A stretch of 64,000 nucleotides of DNA from Cyprinodon diabolis (GCA_030533445.1 CM060072.1:21889767-21953766), one strand, 5' to 3'; positions 1 through 24,200 are shown, counted from the first letter of the stretch. Numbers and translations are program-made. The notes: generated by a model from the letters alone, not told the origin.

Positions 1-1916
1 TAACATGCAACTTTTGTAAAAACAAATTGACATGGCACGGAAGCACCTGAAAAGGAAACACGTTGGAGCCTTCGATAGCAGTGAAGAGAGCTGATCAGCA
101 GGGTGAGCAACCATGTTTGTTTGATTTTAAAGTGGGGAAACGTAACGTTAGTTTCTCAGGTAGCTCATCTGATGCTTTCTTACCGTGTTAGTAGGTTACA
201 GACAGTGATAAGGTTGGCTACTTATTTTACTTTTAATTTCATTTGAATTTGGTTAAGCAGCGTTTATATTTTCTTTATAAATAAATGAACTTGCAAATTA
301 TGAGGGCAAGGCTTTTAAAGTTTAAATCTTCTGGCAAAGATAAAGTAAACATCCTGCAATTTATGGAAGTAAAGCAGAATAAAATCCAGCAAGATTAGTA
401 ATATGTCAATTAATTATATGCCACATTCCCATGTAAATATCTGTCTTTGGAGGATGCGTTTTTTAACACCCCTAGTTCTCTCATTTTTATTCCAAATACA
501 ATTTATAATTTGAATCACAGGGCTATTTTTATCTCTATGGTTGAGTATTTTCTCAAGTAGCAACTTTAACTGCAATATTTTCCTGTTTTAAAAGGCAGAA
601 CTCTTCTAGTCTAAAAAAAACTCATTTGTTGAAATGGGGGGACCTATTGTTTGAGCCCCTTAGGGGCTTTTATAAACAAAAATGCCTGTCTTTATTTGCG
701 CTTTATGAAACAAAGTACACTATATTTTGTGGATGTACAGCTACATTTTTTACTCTCATGTAAGTTTGCGTAGTTTTAACACACATTTATTTTTCATATT
801 GCACCAGTGCAGTTAATGAGCAACCTGTACTTGTGTGCTTGTTTGTTCTGTCTAAAATGTTTATTTTGGAATAAAGAGGTTAATATAAAAAATATTTTTT
901 GTCTGATTCATCGATTAATTGAAAAAATAATCGGCCGATTCATCGATTTTTGAAATAATCGTTATTTGCAGCCCTAATATGCATCGTGATGGAAAAAAGA
1001 AATAACACAATGATAGAGCCCTGAAGTTTTATACATCGTAATTATAAGTAACTTGTTAAGTTAATAATAATTAATTCTTAAATAATTTCAATATGATTTC
1101 AAGTTTATAAAAACACAGTGACTTTATCCTACTTTCTTAGGAAAAGAATGGGCTGTAACTATTAGCTCTGTGTCAGAGTTGTTTTTTAAAGGAGCTGTCT
1201 ATCTCTCACCTCATTAAGGAAGATATTTCACACACATTTGTTATTATTTACATGTTTCTGCACTGCTCAATTAAGGTCACACTGCAGAAAATCCGTGTTG
1301 ATATGATCAGGCCAAACGGTAACACCGATTCTTCTCCAAGCTACTCTGCCAAAGATTTGCTGATGGGATTCAGATCCGCTGCTTTGTTTCCTGACCAAAG
1401 TCAGGACAAAACTGTAGCCACCAAACAGATGACGTTAAATTTCCTTCCAGACTACTTTTAAAGAGTTTGTGGTGGACATAACGTCTTTCACAAAGTAGTT
1501 CAGCCACAAACACAAGCCCCTCTTTATGCTTCCTCTGATATTCACGCATCAACCATCACATCATCCATGTTTGGAGCAGATATCACATCTTTTAACTAAA
1601 CTCAGCCAAGTGAAAGACAAAAGATCTGTTTGAGCTTTCAAAATCCATCCAGTATCGAAGGTAAATAAGTCTCCAAATATTTGGCTGATTTTACCAGCCC
1701 AGACCAGCTGTGTCGAGCAGTTGACCAATGGAAACAACCACAGATGAAATCAGTATATCTGTCCCATCTCTGCACACTTTAAAGGGACTTCGTTCAGGAA
1801 AGATCTATAATATTTGTAAAATGTTTTCTTTGTGTCCTCATATGGAAAGACACCAAAATTTTTATTTTGGCGGACCGACCTACAGTGGTCCGCTAAAATA
1901 CCTGGTCAGAAAAATA
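1..1916. other. Non-coding left flank within or beyond LTN1; mostly unclassified AT-rich DNA
   Basis: No listerin exon could be recognised here, so this is probably a large LTN1 intron. Apart from a hAT-type terminus at about 900-976, no identifiable gene is seen. The short open frames at 1252-1461 and 1728-1931 match nothing I recognise and look like chance. Confidence 0.5.
900..976. mobile_element. hAT-type transposon end (one terminus only)
   Basis: Alternating ATCGATTAAT-like motifs lead into TTTGCAGCCCTA at 967-976, the mirror image of the TAGGGCTGCA terminus common to fish hAT MITEs and of the one at 18548. The partner terminus was not found and may lie left of the window, so this is called as one end only. 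Confidence 0.4.
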
Positions 1917-2295
1917 CCACTGAGGAAATAAGTATTTGAACACCCTGCTATTTTACAAGTACTCCCACCTAGAAATTATGGAGGGGTCTGAAATTGTCAT
2001 CTTACATGCATGTCCACCGTGAGAGACATAATCTAAGAAAGAAATCCACAAATCATAATATATGAATTTGTAACTATTTATTAGTATGATCAGCCGCAGA
2101 TAAGTATTTGAACACCTGTCTATCAGCTAGAATTCTTACCCTCAAATATCTGTTGGTCTGCCTTCAATAATGTCCACCTCCACTCCATTCATTATCCTAA
2201 ATTAGATACACCTGTTTAAGGTCATTAGCTGCATACAATCAGTAAGAACCCAACTACTAACATGACCAAGACCAAAGAGCCATCCAAAGATACTA

Positions 2296-3150
2296 GAGAC
2301 AAAATTGTAACCATTTGGATGATCTAGATGAGTCATGGGAGAAAGTCATGTGGTCATATGTGCCCAAAATAGAACTTTTTAGTCATAATTCCACTAGCCA
2401 TGTTTGGAGGAAGAAGAATGAGTACTATCCCAAGAGCACTATGCCTACTGTGAAGCATGGGAGTGATAGCGTCATGCTTTGGGGTGTTTTTTTCCTGCAC
2501 AGGGGAGAGGGCAACTGCACTGTAATAATGAGAGGATGACAGGGGCCATGTATTGCGAGATTTTGGGGAACAACTTCCTTCCCTTAGTTAAAGCATTGAA
2601 GATGGTTCCAGGCCTGGTCTTTAAACATGACGATGAGCTGAAGCAAAAGCCAGGATAACCAAGGAGTGGCTCTGGAAGAAGCATATCGTCGCTGTCGGAC
2701 GGAAACCTTGTATGTCCAAAACCATAAAGTTTACAGGAAATTATAAAAACTTGTGGAGATGCGAGTTCCATCAGTACCAATGCCGCCGCCGGCAAGGTTG
2801 ATAACTTTTACTTTTTTCTTTTCCAAAGCATACGTTCACACATGGGGAGTGACCAATCGTATCAATTTATGAAAAAAAAAAAAAGTCCAAAATGGGAGTT
2901 ACAAGGTTTTTTCCCGACAGCGACGATACCAAGGTTCTTGTGTGGTCTAGCCAGTCTCCAGACCTAAACCCAATAGAGAATCTTTGGAGGGAGCTCAAAC
3001 TCCATTTTTCTCAGTGACAGCCCAGAAACCTGACTGATCTAGAGAAGATCTTTGTGGAGGAATATGCCAAAATCCCTTCTCCAGTGTGTGCAAACCTTGT
3101 GAAAAACCTACAGGAAACATTTGACCTCTGGAATTGCAAACAAAGGCTAC
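2296..3150 (+). pseudogene. Tc1-like transposase pseudogene (internal deletion, nested MITE)
   Basis: Fragments of the Tc1 DDE transposase appear in order. They are [13 protein letters not shown] (about 2318), [28 protein letters not shown] and, after the [22 protein letters not shown] (about 2949-3000), then [20 protein letters not shown]. The N-terminal DNA-binding half is missing: leader sequence at about 2310 jumps straight to the middle of the catalytic domain. An in-frame stop follows the [10 protein letters not shown] segment. Non-functional. Confidence 0.8.
2686..2926. mobile_element. MITE nested in the Tc1 transposase, TA duplication
   Basis: A 241-bp insert is bounded by perfect inverted tips TCGTCGCTGTCGG / CCGACAGCGACGA and flanked by TA on both sides (2684-2685, 2927-2928). 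Removing it restores continuity of the [12 protein letters not shown] reading frame of the transposase, which proves it is a later insertion. A second inner match (AACCTTGTA / TACAAGGTT) extends the inverted repeat. The superfamily is uncertain; the TA duplication suits Tc1/mariner-like mobilisation. Confidence 0.8.
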
Positions 3151-3387
3151 CACACCTAATATTAACATTGATTTTCTCAAGTGTTCAAATATTTATTTGC
3201 AGCTGTATCATAAACAAAGAAAATCATATATTGTGATTCTTGATTTTTTTTTAGACCATGTTTCTCACAGTGGACATGCTTCTACAATGACAATTTCAGC
3301 CCGCTCTATGATTTCTAAGTAGGAGAACGTGCAAAATAGCAGGGTGTTCACTGATTACTGATTACTGTTACTGATTTCCTTACTGTA

Positions 3388-3715
3388 TCTATATATGTGA
3401 AGAATATACATATATAATGTGAAAGTATTTTTGCTTCATCCATTAAGTTCTTTTAGACAGGATATATTCATAAAGAATGGCATTTATTTCACTCTAATAG
3501 CTAGTGGTCCCCATCGTTGACCTGCATGGTTTCAGTGTTTCTCTGCTCCAGCAGAACCTATTGTAATGAATGCTTTTCCTCCTCAGCATCCCACTGGGTG
3601 CTACTGAAGCCTGTTCAACACCTTTTTATTTAACAAATGTGTGGCTGCAGCGAAACACTTAAAGCATGCAGGACAGTGAACCAACCATGGTTGGAACCCT
3701 CTGGTATAAACTCAC
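3388..3715. other. Intronic DNA between exon 7 of LTN1 and the Tc1 relic
   Basis: This follows the donor GTGAGT of LTN1 exon 7 (minus strand). I searched it for the next listerin exon and found none; nothing else recognisable is present. Confidence 0.5.
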
Positions 3716-6700
3716 AGGTATTGTAGACACAACATGAAGAACAGCTTCCCACACATGAGGAAGAACAACAGGATCGGTGTCGTCGATACTGAGAAGAACA
3801 GCGGGGCAGAGTCGTGCTACTTCACTCTGGACCAGTTGTGGGGTGAATCGGCACAGAGCGCAAATCATCTCAAAAAAGGCCCCTCTGATCTGCGGAGCAA
3901 CACACGAAGAAAGAACATCCCAACAATCATTTAGACCAAGAGTTTCCCCAGTGACTAGTTCTTTCAAAACAAGAGATTCTTTTTCTCACACTGCATCAAA
4001 ACTAGCCTTCAGACTTTTCTCAATCATATAGTTGGAAATTTATCTCAGTGTATATCATTTATATCTCCAATTTAAAGAGTAAACATTTAACCAAGCTTTT
4101 GTGATTTATTAAACATTCAGAAAAAAAAAAAAAGATGAGTGCATTTCAATTTTATTTTCCCAACTTTATGAGCTAGAAAAGTAGAATGAGTAAAACGGTG
4201 TGAGTAAAATTAGATTATTTTACCACAGATGGATTTAAATGGTGTCAACTGTAAAATTGATTTCCTACTGGTGTTGGATCAACTCTTCTGGGAGGTAAAT
4301 TTGCTCCTTTCCTTCTTTTTAGGAAATGACTCACATTCCTTAAAAATTAGCTCAAAGTACAATTAATTCTTAACACTTCTTCGGTAACTTAAAGGGGAAG
4401 TTATTGTATGGTGTTTATAATAATAATAATAATTCAGATGTAATGAAATAAATGGATCTGAAAGGCCAATCCCTGTTTGTTTATTTAATACTGACAGCTG
4501 TTCTAATTTCACCATCAAAGTTTCAGTACTGTTTTACTGGTTAGTTTTGTCATTTATTCGTTTGCAAGGGTGGTTTGTGGTACCACAGTTGACAATGTTA
4601 GAAGCAGCACTGGAAAACACAATTCTTAAAAACTCCTTTGCTTGTTTAAGTTTTTCTTTATCCTAATTAACCTAAATCATAAATTAACGTTTATAAGGAA
4701 GACATTTTAAAGGTATAGATTTATTTTAAGCGACTGTGCAGTATCAGCTCTCTCATTCTTGAATCTTAATTTAATTCTTAATGACAAGTTAAAAAAGGAA
4801 TTACTGATATGTTATTATTTTGAACGTGTTACCTCTGAAGAGTGTAGATCTACCCTGAAAAGACTCTTCTTGCTGCGCAGGCTTTATGTTTTAACATAAT
4901 TTATGTATAGAATAAGTTTATATGAATTTTTGGGTTTTATATAAAAGAGAAAATTAGAAATTGAATCCCAACCTGGGGTGTCTTGTGCTTGCTGTATTTC
5001 CAGAACTTCCCAGAGCTAACCAGAAGAGCTAGTTTCTGCTCCAGTGCTGCTCTGTCGTTCTCAAGCAGCATTGAAAGCAGTTTCTTCACACCCAGCAGGG
5101 AACTGGTCAGCAGGCGAAGATATTTGGCTTCTCTTTCCTCTTCTGTCACACTTCTGTAAAAGACAAACAAATGCATCAGCAAATCTATCACTGTAGACGC
5201 AAAATGAAAGCAACAAACAGTAGATCAATTAAAGCTCTTTACATACTGTGGATCACTGAGAGTGTCGGCTGTTTCCTTTAATAGGATATCCTGAAGCACC
5301 TGAAACACAGTCGGCATAAATTAAATGTGCTTACTTACAGCTTCTGAAATGTTCTATATTTTGAAACGTTATGATCACAAACATTAATGTATTTTGTTGG
5401 AGTTTTATGTAAGAGACCGATGCAGAGAAATGCTTAATTATTAAGTGGAAGGAAAATCCTGCAATATGGTATTTAAGATAAGATGAATAAAATCATTGCG
5501 TAGCATTTATTAGGTTTATTTTACACCTATAATATATATATAAAATCACAATTATTTTTTTTTATAAATTGTGACAATTAGTGTGTAATTTAATCTCCAA
5601 AATTAAAGATTGTGGCCTACATACGAAGGGAGATAGTGCAGTAAATATTCATGAAACCATTGCCATGGTGATGTCGAAGCTTTGGGAAAGCATTTCTTCA
5701 AAAGACACAGGGAAGCTAATCAGAAATGGTAGGAAAAGGTGAAACTAAATAACGGGCGATCTTGAAATCATTCACCAATTGGAATAGTTTGCATAGTTGG
5801 CCTGTCACAGCAACACATTTAGCATGATGATCAAATTGTCCAAGAAATGATTGCGAAAAACGATACCCATTGGGTTTAATTTCAAAGTGCTCCCACACTG
5901 CAGCTGTACCGTTCGGCTTTGAAAGCATTTCCAAATCTCATCCAGCATTTTTCTGGCTTGCTGCTCCTCAGTCTTTGGCTCTAAGGAACTTTCAGGAAAC
6001 TATGGGAGCTGGTGAGTGGGGACCGATGCACCAGAGAGAAAACTTTCGCCACCCAGACGAAGGAAAGGAAATGGCAAGAAAATTAGCTTATTTAAATTCA
6101 TCATGCGATTAATTAATATATTTATTGTGATAAGTCTAGTTATGCATTTTAAGGGCCCAGTTAAACTTAATCTTAAGAATAGTGAGAATCTGAGACTAGA
6201 TTTAGAGAAAATGTTCAGACTTCATGACTTAACCTTGAACTACTGTGAGAAATGGAAAAAAAAAAAGTTAAGTCCTAAATGTTTTGCGCTGTTTGGAACG
6301 AGCACAAAAGACTTTCTGTTTCACGCAAATGCAGGCTACACTTCTGAGATTTACTAAAAGTCTGAAATCCATGTATTATTTTAATCCCATTTCCATTATT
6401 ACAGAGATAAAGCCAAACCAAAATAAACTGAGGATTTTAGTTTTAATATGTAACAAAACAGGTTTAATGGTAGGAATACTTAGCAATGCACTGTGACGTA
6501 TTTTAGCACAATCCACATTTTAACACTAAAGCAAACATTACCACTGACATTAAGGATCTCGTCCTTGCAGAAGCCGAGAGCTTCGGGCTGTTTAGCAGGC
6601 GAGAAAGCAGCCTCGAAGGCCTGGCATGCAGCAGAGGCAGCAGGCGTGTAAGTGTCACACTGTGACAGAATCCAGTGGCCCATCAAACTCTTAAGAAAGG

Positions 6701-8649
6701 GGGCCAGGCTGCGACGCACTTTTAGCACCAGCTGTTCAAATGCTTGCTGAGTGGCTTCCCTGATGCGCCGGTCATGATCCTAGCACACAAAATGATATGA
6801 AAAGACACATTAGTAAAAACATTAACCATTTCACTTATCATCAACAATAGAGGAGTTCCAGATAGGAATTTGTAGACATATGCTGTAGGTTCTAGATTCT
6901 TGATATGATGCAAAGCATTACAGGATTGTCTTCATTTAGGCATTAATTCAGACTTAGCGTACTTTTAAAAATAAGAGAATCACAGTCTACTTTGTTATCT
7001 ACTGAGTTTATAAAACCAAAAAATGGGAATTCTTTGGTTTTCATGTTTTTAATGGCTAGCAAAACGATTTAATTTTAAAGTAATCAACCTGCAGACCTGA
7101 GAAAATCAAAGGGGTATTAAAGTGCTCTTTAACTTTTGCTCAGTCGACTTTTTCATCTTAAACAAATGTTTAAAAGTGAGGATCCTAAATGGGTAAGTGA
7201 CTGCAGTGTTGCTTTTGTCAACGATGATGAAATTATTTTGTTGTCGCTCCTTTTTTTTTCATGACGATAGCGAGAACCGACGAGCTAAAAAAAATAAGAA
7301 ATAAACCCAAATTTACCATAGTAGAAAGAAGAATGTTTTTGATCTTTGACATTGGCATGGTTTTAGACATAAAAAGTTGTATGTCTAAAACCACTACTTT
7401 ATTGTAAATTTTGCTTTTCTGAGACTTATTGTTATAAAGTAGGGCATTAATTCATAACATTTTTATTTTGCTTTCTATAAATCAAACCCAACAGCAGTGA
7501 TGAACTGCAAGGCAGCATTGTATCTTCAACGGACGTAGTATCTAGGATAGAGACGTCAGTCTGGTAAGGAATATGGTTATTATTAGAAGCTGTAAAGTTT
7601 AGCTGTTTTATGAAGTTCAACATAAAACTGACTAAAACTATTAATAGTTTTTGGCCTGAAGACCAAAACTAAGACTAAATCTAAGATGGCTGTAAGAAAC
7701 AACACTGACTGACTGCAACGTAAAGTGTTACAGGTGGTACGGTGGGCATTGTCCAGGCAGTATAAAAACGGAAGCTGTGAGCATTTCTTAGAAGGTGTCA
7801 GTTTCCGTGGGACGCCAGGACGCCTCTTTGATCCACGCATGTTATACATTTGTCAAGAATGTGGATGAGTGTTTTTAAATAGTGGGGTTTATACTGAATT
7901 TTTATGAGGACAAATACACATTTGTTTCTTTCTTAAGAGGCCCTGCAAGGTTTTTTAGACCAGGCTGTGTATGCGGGGAGATGAGGATGATGTACACGAT
8001 ACACAGGTATTTTTAGAGATTTTAAGGTAGTTATCAAAACTATACATTGATTATATATTTTTTTTTAATTTGGTGTTTTCTGTTTGTTTACAGAGCCTTC
8101 TGTCCTTAGGTTTATGTTTTGTTTTTTTAGTTAGTCCGACTCTGTTTGGTGTCTTTGGTCCCCCTGTTAAGTTGTGAACTGTTTGTTTTTTTCTTATTAT
8201 CTTTTTTCCATCCATTAGCTTTTTTTTTCTGTCCTTGGACACTCCAGTGTTCAGTGGCAATTGTGTGCATTGTTTGTTTTTCATCCGATGCTGTGAAGCC
8301 TTATACAAGTGTGCAACTTTCTTGTTCTGGTTAAGTGGGTTTGTTCGCCATCAACCAATGTAAGAGTGTAAGTATTATATTGTCTACCTTAAGGCATCAG
8401 TGTTGTAGAAAGAAAGGAAAATGATTTTTCGCTTAATAAAGAACATATATATTTTTATGACCAAGTTTGTTCCATCTTTACTCTGGTTGTTACAAAAGGA
8501 AAAAGCTCACCACTGATATTTTGCAGTAAATTCTTGGCCAGTATGGGAGAACTCCTTTCACCTCCTCTGCATCCCTTTCTTGACACATGGTCCCAAAGTC
8601 CTGCACTGCCTGGAAAGAACATCGCTTTTAATAGGCACACTGAATTTAT

Positions 8650-8717
<68 letters not shown>

Positions 8718-9253
8718 AACATGACAATTAAAAAGTTTTCAACTGTCTAAATATGCAAGCAGATCAATACTGAGAAAATCCACAGCAAAGCATACAGGTA
8801 GCATCTTCAGCTCACCTTGAGTCGGGTGACGACATCCCTCTTTGAGAGTTTCCTCAGCACCAGGCGGAAATCAGCATCCACCTGGTTGTCTATGTCCTCC
8901 GCTCCGTGGACAGCTGGAACATAACTCAGCTCAGAGGTGACCGTAGTATCGAAGCCCACGAAACCCGGGATGGCACCACCTTCCCGGGCTAGAACCTCGG
9001 CTGCTCGACCGCTACTGGATGGCTGAAAATAATTGGGATAAAAGGAAAAAAAAAAATATGTCGGGTGGTCAGATTGGGGTCAACTATAAAAACACGCATG
9101 GTGTTACTGTTAGCTGAAAACACGAAGTTTGTGTTAGCATGTGCTAAGGATTGTAGCAACTTTTAACTGCACCGAATCAACACCGTTTTATTGAGACTGG
9201 CGCTTACTTACCCGGACGTTTCCTTTTGTGCGCTGTTTGTTCTTACCCCCCAT
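3716..9253 (-). CDS. ltn1: LTN1 (listerin) E3 ubiquitin ligase, N-terminal seven coding exons, partial
   Basis: Listerin is the RING E3 ligase of the ribosome-associated quality control complex. With NEMF it ubiquitinates stalled nascent chains on the 60S subunit in the cytosol. Coding exons on the minus strand: 9253-9212, 9022-8816, 8609-8511, 6779-6549, 5299-5247, 5153-4973, 3889-3716. Together they give 987 nt (329 codons) with matching splice phases. The start ATG lies in a strong Kozak context (GACCACCATGG) and gives [14 protein letters not shown], the conserved listerin N-terminus. Later landmarks are GFVGFDTT (exon 2), [14 protein letters not shown] (exon 3), QCDTYTPAA and [13 protein letters not shown] (exon 4), [11 protein letters not shown] (exon 6) and [20 protein letters not shown] (exon 7). 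These form the N-terminal helical (HEAT/ARM-like) region. Family members are about 1,770 residues, so the middle and the C-terminal RWD and RING domains lie beyond position 1. Exon 4 is joined through donor GTCAGT at 6548; a GTAATG seven bases downstream would break the frame. The gene identity is very secure. Confidence 0.93.
8652..8710. repeat. (TA)n microsatellite
   Basis: An almost pure TA run of about 59 bp lies in LTN1 intron 2, about 40 bp from the exon 3 acceptor side. The two open frames reading through it encode only Ile-Tyr repeats and are not genes. Confidence 0.95.
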
Positions 9254-12200
9254 GGTGGTCTTGTTTGTTTAAGTTTTAACTGTGTTTTTCATGAAAATGT
9301 GTCCTTACTAGCTATCACACAGGAACTCCCTCCAAGTAACCCGGACGTGTCTATGGTGACACACATTTACTTAACGTTACGTCACTGTAGATCTTTGCAT
9401 ATTTAAAGCTGCAAGTAGAAAGAAATGACTCTTCTCGCCCCCTAAATCGTTTAAAAACTGGTTTATCATCATAAAACATGCGAGTTAAAACGGAAATTGT
9501 AGAATACTGAATACCACATCGGTATTATTGGTCCTGTTTTTAAATCTAGGCACGATCGATTTGAATCAATTTGGAAATTCCGAGTATCTAGTGCACAGCA
9601 AACGCAACATAGTCACGTGACTTCTTATTTATTTAGTGGCGGTTGGCAAGTAACGTTTAGGAGCGCATTATCGCTACCTTCTGAACAGGATGTGGATCAA
9701 CATTTTAAAATGTCCTTACAAAGTCAATCTAACTTCATTTGTTTAAATCTTTCAAAATTAAATTAAATCTGCAAAATTAAAGAGCTTAAAGGAGACATAT
9801 TTAAAGAGCCTTCTAGTTAAGTCTTCCAAAGAATAATTAAGAATATTCCTAACTAACTCTAAAAGAAAAAAACACGCTGCAAATAATTGGTATAATAAAA
9901 TCGGAAAGGCTTTAGTCCTTTATATTTGTCTGGTTACACTCTTGATGTAATAGAATTGTTGACACAAGAAAATTTTTATTTTAAGGATTTTGCAAAATTA
10001 TACCGCTCTTTCCTTAAAAATTCCGCCACACCATGGTTTATTTTCTGCTATGTTTAAATCACTTATTGGGATTTTTTTACCTAACAAAGTATGGCAACTA
10101 CACATTTGTGGTACACAAAAAAATAAATAAATTTTTAAAAAAATGGTAAAAGCTACAAAAGTAGCTCAAAAACAAGCAGGTTGTGCATTTGGATTAAAAA
10201 TTATTTTTAATATAAACCCTCTTTACATTATTAATTTTTTATTACATTGAAAATATATCTATGGACACTATATCTACTTAATCTCACAAATATATGTACA
10301 TATCTTTTGCTAAGCACTTCCAATATTCATATTTTCCAGTATGGAGGTCATATCTATATCACACAGAGTTAAATTCAGGTGATTGCATAATTTAACGTAA
10401 ACATACCTGTAGTTCATATAACTTCCAGAGATATTTGTGCAAGGTTTCACAAAGTATATGAAGTTTACATCAACCTTAATAAAAAAAAAAGTATGTTTTG
10501 TGGTAGACATCACCTCTACCATGAGCTAGTTTTTATATAATTTTCAGGCACATTATCAGTTTAATGAAGCCTCCTAATCCCTATTCAAAGAGGGGAAAAA
10601 AAGTATATTGTTTATTCATTTTTTTTACAGGTCAACCAATTTGTGTATGGTATTCCCTTCATCAGAAAAAAGTTTTTTAAACACAAATCAACATAAAAAA
10701 ATTGGTTCAGCATTTGCTTTATGAATAATATAAAAAATTGTTAAAAAAACAAAAATGATTCGTAGAATTATCATATTTAACTGCAAGGTGACCAAGTCTT
10801 ATGTGGATGTTCACCATTTATGAATTTAAAGTATTTCCATAAATAAAACATAAAGCCAGGCTTCACAAGTCAGGATGTCAACCATTTAAACTGTTTTTTT
10901 TACCAGTTTTGTTCAGAAAGCTAATAATTTTTTTTTTTATCCATGCCGTACAGCAATTCCACCCAATAAGTACAGTAACCTAGTGCAGCCCTGCTATTCT
11001 TTTCTTCACACGTGATCACTATGACTCAGGTCACAAAATTAACATTGATTTAAGAAAAAATCTTTATAATCCTTTCATTCGACCATTCTTTCACTTACAG
11101 AATTTTGAACAGAAATTCATTTTACAAACTGCAGCTTTTAATCAGAGTCAGAAATTTGACATCCTCGTTTCCGTTTCAACAGCAATGTTTAATCTGAACC
11201 AGACTGTGGTTGCGCGTCCCCGGGTAGATTTAAAAATGCTACGATGCATCAAGTTCACAAAAACTTCTCTCATGAATTAGGTGTAAAAACAACCATTTTT
11301 GCATGATTGATCTAATGAATGTGCCTGTGGTCCTTCTGAAACCAAATGTAGAACAAATGTTCAGTTAAACGATTGTCTCAACAGGGACAGAAGTATTTCT
11401 ATTGATGGTTCATGCATCACCGTACATTCCCCCTTGCCGTTCTAAAAGTAGCATATATCTGGTCCAGGAAGATAAACTATTTTGACTTTTGATGATCTTT
11501 GATCCTTTTGTGGCTCTCAAAAAGAAGCTTTCCGGTATTGCAAAATTCCAAAGCAAGAGCCAAAATAAACTTCTGTTGGGCAAGCAAGTCGAAAATGTGA
11601 CAAACCAAACCCAAAATAACATGCTTTGAGTGCATCAGAGGGATATACAACCAAGGAACTTAGACAAGTTGCTTGGCAGGATAAGAGTAAGTTGATGCAG
11701 GAACGCCTGAAACTGCAAGGCTAGGTTTCTGTTAACATGCGACATGTGATTGGGGTCATCTGAGGTGTTCAGATCTCAGAATAAAAGTAAAAGGTTTGAC
11801 AAGAATGACGCCGGTTTTCTAGGTTTCGAGAAAATAATCAAATTATTCCTTAGACATTGAACCTCTCTGATTAATAATTACATGTAGCATTTAGTTTCAA
11901 CTCACTTTTCATTCACAAGTTTTAGATGCATTTAAATTCCTCGTTAAAATAAAAACGGTCCCATAAACTTCACTGCGAATCTGTAAACATTATGGAAACC
12001 GTCTATCACATTTTATGTTTTAGTTCAGATTGTAACATTTGAACTATAAATTCAACCAAAGGAAAACTTCATTTTTATTTTAACTAAAATAAAAATAGAT
12101 AATAGAGGAATGCTTACATTTAAAGAGAATTGTCCCGCTCTCCTTAATTTGTAAAAAATACATTACTTTGCCCGTAAAGGAACCAGAAATTAAGCAGGCT

Positions 12201-13583
12201 ATTACTTATATGAAAAAACATTATTTGAAATGCCAATTCCCTAACAGCATGACTCTAGATGCCACCTAGTTTAAAAATCACTGCCTCATCTGACTGTACT
12301 GTGGGGTAATTAAAAATCCAAAATAAACACCTACAAAAACTTTAAAAAGTATTAATTAAGAGTCATCACTTACTACCTCTGTCCTTAGAGATAAACATAG
12401 CTTCTATATACGTTCGTTTGTGGTACAATTTAACAAATGCTTGAAGCCTTTTATAAAGAATTTAAACCAGAACTCTAAACTTATTACCTAGAGCAGATTG
12501 TGGACCTGTTGCAGCAAGGTTTCATTAGTGAGAATAGAAAAGCTCAACTGAACATAGATACACACAGTAGTACCCAACAGAGCATTAACGTTGCCCAGAT
12601 TTTATTCACAGTCTATGCTATCCATCCCTGATCTAAACAAAACCAATGAAACAATTCTATCAATCAGTCACAAATTAAAGAAATGTGACTTGAATAATTC
12701 ACGATAGCAAGACTGAATGATTGAATCGACTTAAACAATGAAAAATATAAACCTTCCCAATTAAGGGATTGAACATTGTAAATAATAGTGAAGATGACCT
12801 CTATCACTATAGTCTTAATTTCCACAAGAAATTAAACTTTTCAAACAAAGTTTGAAAGGGCAGACAATATTTCACCTTCATTTCAATTGATTGAAAATAA
12901 AGTTTTAAGAGGATTTGTCTGTTATTTTGAAGGTATTGTTTCTAATCTTGTTCTATTAGATGCAATGATTAGTTTGTTTGCATGAATAGACTTTTAACTA
13001 CATGGATTAGTTATGATAATGCCAGAATCTAACGCCTATTTTTATATGGACTCATAACCAAAACAGGAAATAAGCGTTAATGTAAAAATGTCAGAATGAG
13101 AATCTATTGACTGAAGGAAGGATTTAAAACAATTGTCGTTATGTTTGAAGTCTATCTAGGATCTGCCTGGAATGGTACTCTGGGAAAAAAATGGATTCCT
13201 ATTGATGTCTGCTTTCCTTGGTTTAAGACCACAATTTTTTTTTTACTATTATATTTTCAAAGTAATTATTATGCAGCTTTTTATTACATTAACCCGGCTA
13301 CCTCTGAGTGTTCAGTCACTGTCAGTATGCTTTCTTCCGCTGCTACAAAATTGACATCCATGACATCCTGCTGTAATTCAACCCTTAGTTTTTATATCAT
13401 CCAAAACTGTATCCCTCCTTTTACACGTAGCTCAAAACTTTTTCATCTGATCAGTTACAAGTATGTCAATTTTCACAAAACCTCAAACAACTCTGCAGGA
13501 GCAGCCAGTCTGTCCATTTTTTCTTGAGGTAAACTCTGCAAGGGGCAGGGGGAAAGGGATCTTGCTTGAGCTTTTGCCTCAAG
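9254..13583. other. Intergenic AT-rich stretch between LTN1 and TMEM135
   Basis: No conserved coding segment was recognised on either strand. The part adjoining 13583 is expected to be TMEM135 3' UTR and the part adjoining 9254 LTN1 5' UTR and promoter. The 128-codon open frame at 13141-13527 has low-complexity composition, overlaps the expected UTR and resembles no family I know. Confidence 0.5.
9613..9620. promoter_or_regulatory. Palindromic E-box (TCACGTGA) upstream of LTN1
   Basis: A perfect TCACGTGA palindrome lies about 360 bp upstream of the LTN1 start codon. This is the preferred site of USF/MITF/TFEB-type bHLH-ZIP factors. The site is seen directly; a role in LTN1 transcription is inference from position only. 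No TATA box is obvious nearby. Confidence 0.3.

Positions 13584-24200
<10,617 letters not shown>

Larger units (their letters stand above)
1917..3385 (+). mobile_element. Degenerate Tc1/mariner element with long inverted repeats
   Basis: Both ends carry an inverted repeat of roughly 200 bp: AGTATTTGAACACCCTGCTA near 1931 is mirrored by TAGCAGGGTGTTC at 3338-3350. The outer tips resemble CAGTGAGGAAA beside TA dinucleotides. A further inner copy of the AAGTATTTGAACACC motif lies near 2102. The transposase between is internally deleted and interrupted by a MITE, so this is an old, dead copy of a family well known from fish. Confidence 0.8.

Noticed and set aside
5716..5934. Minus-strand frame with [13 protein letters not shown], resembling the start of a BED zinc finger
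   Set aside because: Only a few residues fit; the cysteine and histidine ligands are not visible, so a hAT transposase relic is possible but unsupported.
8455..8731. Open frames with Ile-Tyr runs
   Set aside because: Translation of the TA microsatellite.
13141..13527. 128-codon plus-strand open frame downstream of TMEM135
   Set aside because: Low-complexity composition, opposite to the expected TMEM135 3' UTR, and no recognisable domain.
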